NCBI GenBank assembly: GCA_023101885.1
Contig: JALPQD010000053.1
Coordinates: 5,833,447-5,897,446 of the forward strand
Direction: 5' to 3'
Source: Typhlomys cinereus
Lineage: Eukaryota; Chordata; Mammalia; Rodentia; Platacanthomyidae
Length of the DNA: 64,000 bases
The notes below the pieces were generated by a model that searched no databases, was not told the DNA's origin, and saw only the letters and a list, made by a program, of their open reading frames with translations. Below, one piece after another: positions 1 through 11,470 of the stretch. How positions within the stretch are numbered: the first letter of the stretch is position 1; every line of letters starts with the position of its first letter. Made by a program: the position numbers and the translations under genes.

Positions 1-664
1 GACACTGCGCTTGTTGTCTGCACACCATCGATGGCCATTTAGGGCAGATTCTGACGGCAATATTTGAAGTGCTTGTGTACGAATGACAACTTCTGACTCA
101 GGCCTTTCAAGTAGAAACTAACCACCCCTGACACGTGGACGGCTAATTTGAAGGGCACTTCAGCTGTTAAATGACTGTGCCTAGGGCCTTCATTAAAATC
201 AAGTCATATGCACATATGTAATGTGAGAAAATTGCTGAAGTAATTTAAAGCAAAATCAATAATCTTTCATTAGTGACAATGAACAGCCATAGTGATGGAC
301 AGCCTACTCCTTGTATTGAGGTGGGCTGCACCCCATTTCACTACAGTACCCACCATTCGCTGAAGTTGTCATGGGGTAAAATTCATTGTTATTTGCTATC
401 ACATGTGCTCTATGTGTTTTCTAACATCAGGTAAAGGAGAATGTAGAGGTGTCGTGTTATGGCTGTATCAAGAAAGTAAATCAGAGAGGGCTGTACATTT
501 AGCACAGTAGATTGAGTGTTCTCCGTCCCTGGAGAGGGTGTGTCTGTGCACTTAGTACGGGAAGCAAAATGATTCCTTTTGGAAACCATCTCATCTAAGG
601 CACTGTGGTGGGGAATTTCTCTAAAATAAGTCTGTGGTCTGTGACATAATCTCCCACTCCATGA

Positions 665-666
<2 letters not shown>
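1..666. other. Single-copy-like sequence, no feature seen
   Basis: No repeat family, tandem array or plausible coding segment was recognised here. Short open frames overlap the downstream TC tract and are not credible genes. Confidence 0.5.
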
Positions 667-719
<53 letters not shown>

Positions 720-740
720 GTGCACATTGTGTGTGTGTGT
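667..740. repeat. (TC)n tract followed by (GT)n
   Basis: About 49 bp of pure TC dinucleotide (667-715), then a short GT tract (729-740). It abuts the tail end of the minus-strand SINE at 729-964, so it probably grew from that SINE's simple-sequence tail. The Arg-Glu or Ser-Leu repeat peptides it could encode are artefacts. Confidence 0.95.
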
Positions 741-964
741 ATGTGTACAAGAAGTCACTTGAGAGGGTGTGCCTATTGAGAATGAAGAGTGACATCAAGA
801 ATCATCCTGGATTCTTCTATTCCCTTATTGCTTTGCCCTGGGTTTTCCCAGGCTCTGCCTTCCAGGACCGAATTGTAGTCTGCTGCACCCAGCATTTGTA
901 TGGGATCTGGGGCCCTTTTGCTGGCGAGACAAAGGCCTGAACCCCTGAGCTGTCTCCTCAGCCC
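729..964 (-). repeat. tRNA-headed rodent SINE, minus strand
   Basis: Read on the minus strand it starts at a 'GGGCTGAGGAGACAGCTCAG' head, a tRNA-like A box related to ID/B2 heads. It passes through a B-box-like stretch and a body holding 'AATCCAGGATGATTC' (its complement lies near 795-810), and ends in the GT/TC simple repeat. The same body recurs at 8097, 8645, 19574, 21822, 35715, 45568 and 60757. It is non-coding and depends on LINE-1 for movement (established for rodent SINEs). Confidence 0.75.
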
Positions 965-2260
965 ACACGAGCTCTTTGGTCAAGTGAACTGTGACTCCAT
1001 GAGACAGGTGCTCAGTGTAGAAACAGAGACCACGAGTCTGTCTCCCCGAGAGGCCAGCATTTTGTCGGCCCCAGGCCTTCTTCTTCTCCTGCGCAGTACA
1101 AGTACCCCCAGTACAGAAGGCTGAGCCCAGGCCCTTGATGGATGCTGCGCCCTAAGAGACTGAGTGAGGTTTGAATCCAGCAGATTGGAGAGGGGCGGAG
1201 GCCGGACAGAAGCATATAGAACAAGAAACGTGGCATGGGTCTGAGCTGTGCTTGGCGACCTGCTGCATCAAGAAATCATGGAAAGAATATTCCAGGATTT
1301 TTTAGAACCAGGTCCTGTTTGAGTCCTGTCAATCCAGGGCCGCAGAGAAGTTTGGATAAGATGTCCTTGTGGCCTGTAAGAACAGACTGATCACGAGGCC
1401 ATCGCTAGCCCAATCAGAAACCCATTGTACAAGCATCTGCATTTCAGAATTTCTTTTCCACTTGCACCCCTGGAATGTGAACCTAAGACATTTGTCCCCC
1501 TTTCAAGTTTGTTTATTGTTGTAGACTGATGTCACGCTTCTTTTTCAGTCAGCTGTTGCCATCATGAACGCGCAGGGTACATAAACACATATTCATCTCT
1601 TTTCTTTTGAGCAAACGCTTTTTTTTGGAAGAAGAATCAAGTCCAGCCCCCATTCTGCACTTCACTGTTCCAGAAACTCTGTTGGACATCTAAAAAGAGT
1701 CAGTCTGCGCTTGTCACTTTTTGTTACTTCCAAAAGCAGTTGTTTCATCATTTAATTTGCTTCCACCCTAATCAGACCAAGATCACACAGTAACCATTTT
1801 CGTAACTCCAGACAACATTAAGTCCTAATAATATCTTTACCAAACCCATTGTCCTGAACAATTCAACAGCATTCTTATCAGACGAGCCATCTTTTTCCTG
1901 CCAGGGCCAGAGGGTTGGACTTCAGGGACACACATCCAGACAGGAAGCCCCCCTTCTTCCTCTTTGTTCTCAAGGTCCCCTGGCCAGGCCTCCTCCGGAA
2001 AAGGCCCTGAGCGCCAGCTGCTGTCTCCCAAATCAGGTCAGCGCAGCCCAGTGGGAGCTGCCCAGTGTCACCTGAGGTCTGGCCTCTGCACAGAACCCAG
2101 CTACTGAGATTCTCCTCCCCTGCTAGTCCCCCGGGACGTCTATGCACGTCTTCTTCTTCCTGAGACCCAGCAGGGCCAGCTGGGGCTCACACATGCCATC
2201 AGCATTCAGCTCCTTCCCCTGCAGACACACGTGGGAACAACTCGGGAATACAAAGACTTT

Positions 2261-2278
2261 AAACAATGAACATTGTTT
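2261..2278. promoter_or_regulatory. Perfect palindrome resembling a paired SOX site
   Basis: AAACAATGAACATTGTTT is a perfect inverted repeat: two 8-bp arms around a 2-bp centre. Each arm contains ACAATG/CATTGT, the core recognised by SOX HMG-box proteins. SoxE proteins are known to bind inverted pairs of such cores a few bases apart. Function is inferred from the motif alone. Confidence 0.35.
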
Positions 2279-2517
2279 GAGATGGAATTAGGGCTAAATC
2301 CTGTACAAACATCTGGACCGAATACATCTTTATCTGTCACTGTCTCTGATTTAAACAAGGCAGAAGATGTTTGTTCAAAACCCAGCGGTGCCTTTCATGA
2401 TGAATCCCACCCAGCCCTCCTGTCCGCAGCTGGAGAAAATGACATCTCTTCCTGAGAGTCGAGGACTGTGTTCCTCGCCGGATGCACCCCGAACAGCGCC
2501 AGACTCTCTTCTGTGAC

Positions 2518-2552
2518 CTGCTGCTGCCTGCTGCTGCTGCTGCTGCTGCTGC
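2518..2552. repeat. CTG trinucleotide repeat
   Basis: A run of CTG units with one extra C after the first three units, then about eight uninterrupted units from 2528. On the minus strand it would read as serine or alanine runs in short open frames, but no exon structure supports translation. Confidence 0.9.
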
Positions 2553-3193
2553 TCCTGGCATCAGGGACCAGATGGACCGTGGTGGGAAACACCACTTCCT
2601 TTTGCTCAGGAGAATTGGGCAGTCAGTGACGTGCTTGCCCAGGCCTCTCTGATCAACTTTCAGTCAACAATTTACAGGGTGATAATTTGCAAATCACCCA
2701 CCAGAAGGGTGGGGGATACCATGGAAGCTACAAAGGGAATATGGTGGTTCCCTGGAGACCTGCCCTGGGGGGGGGCGCAGACAGACAAGGGTTGCTCTTG
2801 GTCCTGGGGCTGATTCTGCTGTAGTCGAGTGAAGATTCATGTCTCTCTGATGGCCTAAGCCCCCTTTGACCTCTTCTGCTCTTGTCTCCTCCATCCTGGT
2901 AGCTCTGTGGCCTTCCTTAATGTTCCCTCGGTGCCCAGAGAAAAGGAGATGGGGGTCTCTGCTTGGGAACATGGTTTCCCCTGCGCTCCACTTTAGCCAC
3001 CTAGGGGGACACATTTCCACAGGGCTTTTCACCAAGCATTGCCTAGCTCCCAGTCCTGGGGAACCCAAACCCAAAGATTACGGAAAATCCCCAAAGGGGC
3101 AAAATGGGACACTGGGACACAGTGTGGGGTGAACTAATCAGACAGAGGCAGCACCTCTGATGTGCTTTTGTTTCTTGCCTATGGGAATCCTTG

Positions 3194-3908
3194 TTGCAGT
3201 TTGACTGCATGTTGCTGATAAATTCACAACCAGAAAGTTTAGGGGAACAAGATGGTTTTATTTTGGCTTGCAATTATCCAGCACCATATCCACAAGACTC
3301 TGAGAGAAGGGCAAACTTCCCCACTTGCCAGACAGCTTGCCTGCCAAAATCCATCCATCTTATCTATCAGCCAGGGAATGGTCCCACCCTTTATGAGGCA
3401 TGTCTCCCCCATCAATTAGACAAATCCTGCAGGTTTGCTTGGGGTATGCAAAAGCAAAAGCGTTTATTCAATCCAGCGTGCTGGGGTCCACCATAGGATA
3501 AACAAAATGGCGACCATGAACAAAGGGAGCTTGCAGCTTATATAGCCCCACAGGGAACCTCTTCTCGGGTATGCTGTCTCCCTGAAATAATTGAGTATAA
3601 TAATAAGTATAGTCATGTATGTACTTGGAGAAACCCTTTTGGTCCCACCCGCCAATACATGCGGGATATGTATGTGCAGGATGTGTGTCCTGATTTCTAT
3701 CTCAATTGGCCTTTTCCCTGATTGGTTGGCCTCAGCCCAGGGACTTTTATGGTCTGTCTCTGGCGAGCCTGGGTGGAGCCTGTCATGGAGTAAGGCTAGT
3801 CCTCTAAGCCCGGTGCCTTCACTTGACTTAACTATCACTTCTTCACAGATGTGCCAAGAGTTCAGTCTGCAACTGACAAGTTGACACTTGCATCTAATTA
3901 TCACAATT
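3194..3908 (-). repeat. REP-A medium-reiterated repeat, minus strand, interrupted
   Basis: On the minus strand this begins at 'AGTTGTCAACTTG'-type sequence (complement near 3,880-3,895) and ends in an A-rich, AATAAA-like segment (complement of 'GGTTTTATTTTGGCTTGC' near 3,250). Sister copies lie at 15540 and 41620 (minus) and at 4617, 11103, 31369 and 46434 (plus). Compared with them, it is interrupted between about 3,447 and 3,840 by unrelated LTR-like sequence. I do not assign a library name. Confidence 0.65.
3447..3840 (-). mobile_element. Solo LTR, ERV1-like, minus strand
   Basis: On the minus strand a TATA box (GCTATATAAG, complement near 3,536-3,545) is followed about 75 bp later by a polyadenylation signal (GAATAAACGC, near 3,460-3,470) and a short pyrimidine-rich end finishing in TTTTGCA. 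That order is typical of U3-R-U5. The segment sits inside a REP-A copy whose sisters lack it, which supports insertion. No gag, pol or env sequence is present. The right edge and the duplication were not resolved. Confidence 0.5.
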
Positions 3909-4616
3909 CCCTCTCAAAATCCTAATTCTTTAGCATCTTATATGAAGAGTTCATATGAGCACAGTTCCCTTTCCTGGATGTTGCAAACTGGAAAATAGTT
4001 CAAGAAAATGGACCATGGCTGTTGCACTGGATAACAAGTGCCTCGCAGTAAAGGACCCACGCTGTGGTGTTATGACTTTACCAGGTAGCCCTTCCTGCCA
4101 ATGAGGATTGGCTGTTCTGTCTGCCTGTAGTGGAGTCCAGATGAACCTGGTGGGGCATGGCCACTGTTATTACACCTGCCTGTGCAAAGAGTGGTGGCTA
4201 GATACAAATGGCTGGATAGCGTAGCTAGCCCCATCCCACTCAACCAGCAGCCTGAACACCATTGTCTCACTATTTATAATCCCAGACGCCCAGATCCAGC
4301 TTTGTCCCATTCTTCTCACATCCTCCAGATGGCCAGCGTTGGAAACTCCTCATCCCAGGTTCCCACAATGGCAGCTGGGGCCTGCCAAGTCTGTGCTTGG
4401 GGCTGGGGCCAGAGCCTTTAATCAGAGAGGTGTGTGCACTGGTCTTGAGGAGGGAAAGAATGCGTGCCACACTTTGTCACGGAGCCCCACGCGGGGGCAT
4501 AGCTCTTGGCATCCCTAGCTTTCTGGAGCTTTGTGTCCCGGGACTGTGTGTGTTCCGGTGCTGTTTCTCACAGTTAGAATTATGTGAGCTGACCACATCA
4601 GCGGCCCAAAAGCAGG
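3909..4616. other. No feature recognised
   Basis: Single-copy-like sequence between two REP-A copies. I saw no repeat family or coding signal. Confidence 0.4.
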
Positions 4617-5047
4617 TATGCTAGTTGGATTTGTCGGTACCAACTTAACGGTGAAGGCTGAGCTCTGGGCACATTTGTGAAGTTTATAATTAAGACAAGC
4701 CCTGAGCAAACCTGCAGGGGACTGTCTGATAGGGAAAGACCCTGCCCACAGTAGGTGGGACCATTCCTTGGACAGGTAGATAAGATGGAGAGAGCTGGTT
4801 CAGTTGAGTTGGCCTTCTTCAGCATACTTTATCAGGCTTACTATCTGGTAAGTGGGGTTTGCCTTTCTCAGCACACCTGCAGATGTGGTGTTTCCAGTTC
4901 CCCGGCTCCTGGCATTGGTATGAACGCTTGCCAAGTTGGACCAAGAACTGTAACCAAGAATCATAGAAAGAATAAAAAAGCCCCTGTTCCCCTGAGCTCT
5001 TTGATCGTGAGTTTATCGGCAACACGCAGGCAGAGAGCAACACAAGA
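4617..5047 (+). repeat. REP-A medium-reiterated repeat, plus strand
   Basis: It opens with 'GGTACCAACTTAAC' and 'GAGCTCTGGGCACA', continues through 'GGTGGGACCATTCC', and ends with 'AGAATAAAAAAGCCCCTGTTCC' style A-rich sequence and 'TTTATCGGCAAC'. The same ordered blocks occur at 11103, 31369 and 46434. AATAAA close to the 3' end suggests an LTR or transcript-derived origin, but I cannot decide the class by eye. Confidence 0.65.
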
Positions 5048-7034
5048 TTAGACAGAAGACGTGAATGTGATCTTTAAGTCTTACAAAGCTAGAGTTCAGG
5101 ATTACCTGTCTAGAAACATGGTGGTCATCGCCGTGGCAACACAGCCTTTCCCTCCTCCAACAGGACACAGAGACCACAATGTATCAGCCAATACCTCGAG
5201 AACAATCCTATGGACACAGAATTCTGATGGTGAAAGAAGCAACAGATGTGCTAAGATATACATGTTCAAGACCCTCAGCCCTGCCTGGCTTTGCAACCCG
5301 GCAACTCCCCTAGTCTCAAGGCTCCAGCACTTTCTTTCTGTGAAGTGGGGTCCATATTATGGGCTTCCTCAGCACTCGTGTTAAGCAAAACCATTTGCTC
5401 GCCCTCTTCTGCCAGAGAAGACACCAATTGCTAAGTTCAAAACAGTGTTGAGACAGTGCCTGGAGGGGCTTACACTGCTACGTACCCACCACACCATGAA
5501 CAAAGAGATCTGACCTACGGAGGAGCAGATGTGGAGACTGACTTCAGGTGTCTCTCAGGTGGCCGGTGCCACCCCTCCTAGCACCCTGGACATAGGATTC
5601 GGCCAAGCCTTGGGCATAGGCACCCAGTCAGCGTCCCTCTCAGGTTCTCCCAAGACATCACAGAGGACAGCGTGGGAGCTAGGGATCTGAACTTTTTTAC
5701 TTTCAAGGCAAAGACTTTAACCCAGAGTCTCTCTATCCCTAAGTTTTATTTTTAAAGGTGGACTTTCATGAGAAAGCAAAGTAATAGAAAGCAGAAACCG
5801 AAGCTGATTTAAGTGAAAGCGAAGCCGCAGAGGTGCGCTGAGTGGGGAGGGGCCAAGACTGGAATCCACTCTCCCCTCCACACTAGGAAACTTTCTGAAG
5901 GTCAGAGGAAGGAAATGTTCCCATTTCCCCCTTGGGCCTGGTTGATTTCATTAAAGACGAACGGGTGGCTTGGTCTGCTCTTGGGCCACACTTCTCATGT
6001 TCAAGGCTGACCCATGTATATCCAGGTAGCCCAGTCTTGAATGCCCACTGGCAGGAAGTGCCCCCCCACAGTGGCCGGAGCAGCAATGGGGGCGCTTCTC
6101 TCGGCATTTCCTTCCCTGCAGTGTGTAAAAGGACAAAGGAGGCAGAGTTAACTCAGAGGCCAGCGGCAGCCTTGCTGACTTCAGGGGTCTTGGTCCAGGC
6201 CCTTCGTTAGCCAGACCCTCTGAGTGTCCACTCTGACGTCCAGAATGGCACCCAGACAGCTGTCGGAATGCTTGTGCCCAAGTCGCCCTTTTTGCTCCAT
6301 GACGCAAACTGCTGTAAAGCCATCTTTCGGCCCCTTTATCTTGGTTTACTAATCGGTCACTTTACAGTGAAGCCCACGGAGGCTTTGTCATTCTCTGACA
6401 CAGCAGAGATGTCATCACCATGGACGTAAGCGCTGCTGGGAGTTTGAAGAATTCGGTCATCGGGCTGCTTCTTTGTGTTTAGCACCCGGCTTTACCTCCA
6501 ATGCAGGCACCCAGGTGACTAGAAGACCTTCAAGCTGTGACTCTTTTCAGTTTGGGGGGCTTTCCTCTACCTTCTGAATTTTATACCTCGAAGGGGTCAC
6601 AACTATGGAATTTGGGAAGGAATTTCACGGGAATGATTAACAACTATCCTTCTAGTGCGCAAAGCCCCTGGCACAAAACTGTGCTAAAAGACAGGCTTTG
6701 TTTCAACTAAAATACTATAGTGCAACTAATACAGGTTTCCAAAGAAAACAGGTGTGGCTGGTGAGACACATCTAGTATGCATTGTGCTTAATTTTCAGTA
6801 ACTCGAATTAATGGTTTAAAATGTTTACCCACAGTAGTAACTTCCCCTGCTCAAAGACACCAAAGGATAAATCTGCACATGCTCAAAGATTACAGCCTTT
6901 TCAAATGCTATTTACTACTATTATTGCTGCTTACTACTCTATCCAAGCCCCCCCCCCCAAAAAATATTCCTGGCTGGGGATGTGGCACTTTTGCTGAAAA
7001 AGTTGACATCTGTTGGTAGAATGGGTCAACCACG
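5048..7034. other. Single-copy-like sequence, no feature recognised
   Basis: About 2 kb without a recognised repeat. A short poly-C run lies near 6,949. Small open frames show no domain and no codon-level sign of coding. Confidence 0.4.
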
Positions 7035-7228
7035 CTGCTTTGGCAACTAAGGATTGTCCCTCTCTCGGCTGTCTTGTGAACGTATGAACATGGGTGGCCA
7101 GGTCCCTCAGCCCCGGTGTTAGCGTGGGTTCTGCCAAGCTGGACAAAGACCTATAACCGGAGAACTGGAAGCTAAGAATTAAGTCTCTTGTTTCCTTAAA
7201 CCGTCTGACTGTGTTTATCAGCAACAAT
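7035..7228 (+). repeat. REP-A fragment, 3' half only
   Basis: Matches the last ~190 bp of the copy at 46434 in order: 'AAGGATTGTCCCTCTCTC', 'GGTCCCTCAGCCC', then 'CCTTAAACCGTCTGA' and 'TTTATCAGCAACAATGCA'. The 5' half is absent, so this copy is truncated. Confidence 0.65.
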
Positions 7229-7389
7229 GCACAGTCACTGTGACAGCCATCCTCCTGTCTCTGCTTCCCGCCCCAGTGCTGGGATCACAGCCCTGCACTA
7301 CCCTACCTGGATTTCCCACGGATGCTGAGGATCCCGTGTCTCGTGCCTGCAGCCCTCATAAGTCAAGGTACTTTAAGTGTCATTGGTGG

Positions 7390-7610
7390 CAGGATGGAGT
7401 GGTGAGTCAATGGGTAAAAGTGATTGCTGCACAAGCATGGGGACCTGAGTTCAAATCTCCAGAATCCAGGCTCCTACTGCCAGAAAGGAGGAGGTAGAGA
7501 CAGGAGACTCCCTGGAGAATTCCAAGCCCAGTGCTGATCCTGGAAACGCGTGGGGAAAAGGAAGAAAGAGAGTAAAATAGAGAGAGAGACAGAGAGAGAG
7601 AGAACTTCCT
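7390..7610 (+). repeat. B2/B4-type SINE, decayed, plus strand
   Basis: A tRNA-like head ('GTGATTGCTGCACAAGCATG', then 'GACCTGAGTTCAAATC') is followed by a body with 'GGAGGTAGAGACAGGAG' and an A/G-rich tail with GA repeats. The head resembles rodent B2/B3/B4 SINEs. It is diverged, so the subfamily is not assigned. Confidence 0.5.
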
Positions 7611-8074
7611 GTATAACCTGATTCCCCACTTAATGGTTATTTGGCTGCATGCTTCACCATAGCAATCATTGCTGCACGGGGATGGGGGGGAGAGTGTGGA
7701 AAATTCAAACCCACTGACCATAGGTGACCTGCACCAGTGGTGCCCACCAGCTGCTGCTCAAAGCCAGTCAGCTGGGCACAGCTCCCATGACAGGAATGAG
7801 GGCACAGCCTTGGGGTATGCGCCGCCTCCTCTGCTACTGGAGACTGTGCTCTGGGGCTGGGGGCGCCGGCCAGGCCAATTCCAGGCGCTGTGAACAAGGC
7901 TTCCTAGGTCTACTGCTGTCCATTTCTCATAACCCAGTAGTAAAACCTGCAAAGCAGCCTGGGTGCAGATAAATGGGATACTGTTCTCCCCCCAGCACCT
8001 TCCTTTCTTCTCTAGATCCCTGATGCCTCTCAGCTCCTGTGATTCTGGTGGGGTTGTCTGCCCTGAATTTTTTT

Positions 8075-8136
8075 ATTTGTTTGTTTGTTTGTTTGGTGTG
8101 TGTGTGTGTTGTGTGTGTGTGTGTGTGTGTGTGTGT
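8075..8136. repeat. (TTTG)n followed by (TG)n
   Basis: About five TTTG units, then a TG tract interrupted once. It lies exactly at the tail end of the minus-strand SINE at 8097-8357. Confidence 0.95.
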
Positions 8137-8357
8137 CAAAGAACACTATATGTCCCTGTGGAGGCCCAAAAGTGACTTGGGAAATCATCCTGGATTGCTT
8201 CTATCTCCTTTTTGCTTTGCTCTGGGATAGCGCCCACCAGGGCCACAAGTGCTGCCATCATTTCCACTTGGTGTTACGTGGGACCTGGGGCCTGAACTCA
8301 GGACCTTCTGCTTGTGAGGCATAGTATTAACCCCTGTGTCATCTCTCCAGCCCCTGT
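8097..8357 (-). repeat. tRNA-headed rodent SINE, minus strand
   Basis: Minus-strand head 'GGGGCTGGAGAGATGACACA' lies at 8,357 and the tail at the TG tract. The body contains the family-specific blocks complementary to 'TTTGCTCTGGGATAGC' and 'AATCATCCTGGATTGC'. It is one of the better preserved copies of the family described at 729. Confidence 0.8.
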
Positions 8358-8644
8358 CCTGCATTTTGCAGGCAATGGAAGCTTCCTTTGGATTTTAAGA
8401 CACAGCAGGTGTGGATATCTCCAGGATTATGAACTGAAAGCACTTTCCCCATCCCTTAAGGAATAAGACTGAGCAGTGGGCGAGAGTGAGGATCGTGGGC
8501 ATGGGCAGAACCGAGAGAGGCGCACATGGCCACACGGACACACATAGAGGGAGGCAATGGGCAGCGAAAGCACAGGATGGCCTTGGAGGTAGATGGATTC
8601 CATCCAGCCCACCCTGGGCCTCAGGTGCCTGGGGGCACTTGTGT

Positions 8645-8871
8645 ATGTGCACCTGTGAAGAAGGACCAAGGGTGATATCAGGAATCATCCTGGATTCTCT
8701 ACCTCCTCATTACTTTGCTCTGGGTCCCAGGTTCTGCCTTCCAGGACAAGAAATGCAGGCCACCACCATTGCTGCTGGATATTTTTACACGGAATCTGGA
8801 ATTTGAACTCAGGTCCTTTTGTTTGCAAAACAAAGACTTTAACCCCTGAGCCTCCTTCAGTCCTCATTCAG
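8645..8871 (-). repeat. tRNA-headed rodent SINE, minus strand
   Basis: Same body blocks ('GGAATCATCCTGGATTC', 'TTTGCTCTGGGTCCC', 'CTGCCTTCCAGGACAAG') and a head complement 'AACCCCTGAGCCTCCTTCAG' at the right end. It lies about 290 bp from the previous copy in the same orientation, as a separate insertion. Confidence 0.75.
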
Positions 8872-10654
8872 GTTTTCATAGTTGGGGACAAACAACAGCA
8901 GGGGGGCCGCTTCATGAAGACAGGAGTTGGGGTGTAACCTGGATGCCTCAAAGCCCTTCAGTTCTTGGGTGGAAGAGAATTAGGTCTGGTCTGTGCACAT
9001 AGGACTCCGTGCAGCGCTATAAGACTCCACTGGGGAGAAGAACAGATGAATGGCGTCTACACCGCTGTTTGCCGCCTATTATGTGCCGTCCTTAATCCTG
9101 GACGAAGTTTGCTTTATGAGCCAGCAGCTGGCTGCCTATGCTGCTGGCATGCAACGGGGCTTGGCGTGAGCTGGCACGGATTCCTTCCCACCCGAGGAAT
9201 TGCCACTTACTGTGCTGCCAGGCCAAAGCCAAATCCTTCTCGCCCCCTCTTCCGTTTATTAAAGCCTAAGGTTCTGCAATCCAAACTTGAAGACTTAAGG
9301 CTTTCCTTGGTGTTTTGAAAACATTTTTAAGTGAATTCCAACATCCAGAAAGTTTGTACTCGGGGTGACGAACCCCATTATTTCTTAACTTGGTGGCTAG
9401 TGGCAGCGAGTCCCAGTCCAAGGGCCAGGCCTCGCCTCTGATAGAGCTGGAGTACAGTGAGGAACCTTCTAGAACTGAGCTGCCCTGTGGGAGGGAAGCG
9501 CTGGACAGAATACAGATGAGAGAGTCAGGGATTGGCAAAGGTTGGGGTGCATCCTTTCCTCTCTGTGAACAGGATAACAAGGGGGGAGGGAGACAGTAGG
9601 TTAAAGGCAGTGAGACAGCCACACAAGCCTCATGTACCAAGTGGACTCTCACAAAGATAACATTTAAGACCATATTCCCTTTCTTGCAAGTTTGGGCAAT
9701 GGTGGAAATGGGTGACACTTGGGAAAAAATGAGCATGTCTTGGCCTCATTCAGAAAAATGAATGCAGGTGACGAATTTTGAGGAAAGCAAGCTGAGGGGA
9801 GGGGTCATATCATGGAACACTATGCAACCCTGAAATGAGAGTAATCAGAACTAACATTGTCACATGCATTACTGTAAACCCTGTTAGACTGAGAAAAGGA
9901 TACATATCATTTTATTTGCATAAACTTTTAAAAAACTTGCCAGTGACCTTTACATTCTTAAGATGAACATGTAAATACAACATGAACATTAATAAGATCA
10001 TGCACAGAAATGCTAAATACCCAATCCAAGATATTGTGCTTCTCTGGAACGAGAGGGAACAGAGCCTTAGGGGTTGAGAACTACACAGGGATCTTCACTG
10101 TTTGGTCATTACCATGGGTTTAAACTGGGTTGGAACAAATCGATGTTTGCCAAATTATTCCCGACATTTTTTATGTTGGAATGTTTTGTAACAAATGGGA
10201 GATGCAGAGGACCAAGGTTAATTCTGCAGGTTGGTGGGTGCATGAAGGCAAGGAGGGAAGAGTTATGGGAGTGAGGAGGGACTCCGAGCGTGGTCTGTCC
10301 TTGGTGTGAGATGTTGTCTGGCACACATTTGATGAACGGACTTGAATTGTGATATTTAGGAATCATTTTAGCTGATGGTCAAACTTTACACGTCTTACTT
10401 GTGAATATTTAGTGCCAAATGTGCAAGAGCAGAACCTCTCACAGGTGATTCGCTAGGGGACACTGATATGTTTCCTAGTCTTTTTCACTTTAACAAATTA
10501 TCCCTTAAATGTCGAAGAGGAGGAACAAGGCTGCTGGGCACAGTCCCTTAGAGGATCGTGTACTTTGGATGGTATTCAAATGAGCACAGAAAAGTGGAAG
10601 TTCAGAGGCAGCTGACCTCCAACCTTGCCTGTTGACAGATGCAGAACCTACCTG
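8872..10654. other. Single-copy-like sequence, no feature recognised
   Basis: No repeat family recognised. A 156-codon open frame on the minus strand at 9266-9736 has low-complexity serine/leucine-rich composition and no known domain, and is probably chance. Confidence 0.4.
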
Positions 10655-11015
10655 TAATGGTTACTCTTAACTATTGCTGTGAGAGCGCACCCAAAGTCAA
10701 TCAAGGTTCTCAAAGGGAGAAAGGGAGATTTATTCAGCTCAGGGTTCCAGAGGGGAGATACAGTCTTTGATGGCGGAGGCGGCTTGGCTGGCTGGCCAAA
10801 TCTGGAAGCAGGCTAAGTCACCCTCATCTGTGAGGCTGAGAGCTGCAAGACCGCTTGCTGCAAAGGCAGACTTCTCCTGGAGGTAGGATGGGACTGATCC
10901 ACCTCAAGACCCACCCCTTGTGACTGCCTTCCTCCAGCAAGGCTCCAACTCTCAAACGTGCCATGACCTTGCCAAACACATGAGACCGTGGGGGACACAT
11001 TTCAAACTATGACAC
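10655..11015 (-). mobile_element. MaLR-type LTR, minus strand
   Basis: The plus strand shows the reverse complement of a MaLR/ORR1-like LTR: 'CTATTGCTGTGAGAGCGC', 'GGGAGATTTATTCAGCTC', the purine-rich middle, and the end 'GGGGGACACATTTCAAACTATGACAC' split over two adjacent blocks. Only an LTR is present, with no internal region. Confidence 0.6.
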
Positions 11016-11102
11016 TACATGGCAAAATATGAAACATAAACAATTCTCTTCTTTCTCCGGACTTTCTGCTGATTAAAATATTCTGAGAGCTGCTGTGACC
11101 TT

Positions 11103-11470
11103 GAGTTTTTTGGGGTCAACTTAACAATTGAGAACTGAGGCTTTAGGCACTCCTAGGAAGACTTATTTAGTTAGGCAAGCTTCTAGCAAGCCTGGGGGAG
11201 ATTATCTCATGGATGTGGGAGGACTCAGCCCCTAGTGGGTGAGGTCATTCCCAGGGCTGATAGATAAGACAGAGACACGGTCTGAAGTTTGAAAGGCTGG
11301 TAAACGACAAGGTCATCTCAGTCCTTACCTCTGCCTCAGCCCCACCAATGGATACGTGTGGCAAGTTTCCTTAGCAAGCTGGTATTGCTCTTCCACCATA
11401 ACGGACTGTAACCTGTAATTGAAACTGGAATAAAAACCCCTTCTTCCCCCAAATAGTTTGTGTCATGTAT
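11103..11470 (+). repeat. REP-A medium-reiterated repeat, plus strand
   Basis: Shares the opening 'GGGTCAACTTAACAATTGAG', the middle 'GTGGGTGAGGTCATTCCC', and the end 'CTGGAATAAAAACCCCTTC' with the copies at 4617, 31369 and 46434. Confidence 0.6.

Larger units (their letters stand above)
965..3193. other. Long single-copy-like stretch
   Basis: No transposon family was recognised in these 2.2 kb apart from the CTG repeat and the SOX-type palindrome listed separately. The part from 1,500 to 2,450 has moderate AT content and no repeat resemblance, so it may contain conserved non-coding sequence. Open frames are short and lack recognisable domains. Confidence 0.45.

Noticed and set aside
410..798. 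Arg-Glu repeat proteins over the TC tract
   Set aside because: Direct translation of a dinucleotide microsatellite.
9266..9736. 156-codon minus-strand open frame
   Set aside because: Serine/leucine-rich without domains, and no splice or promoter context.
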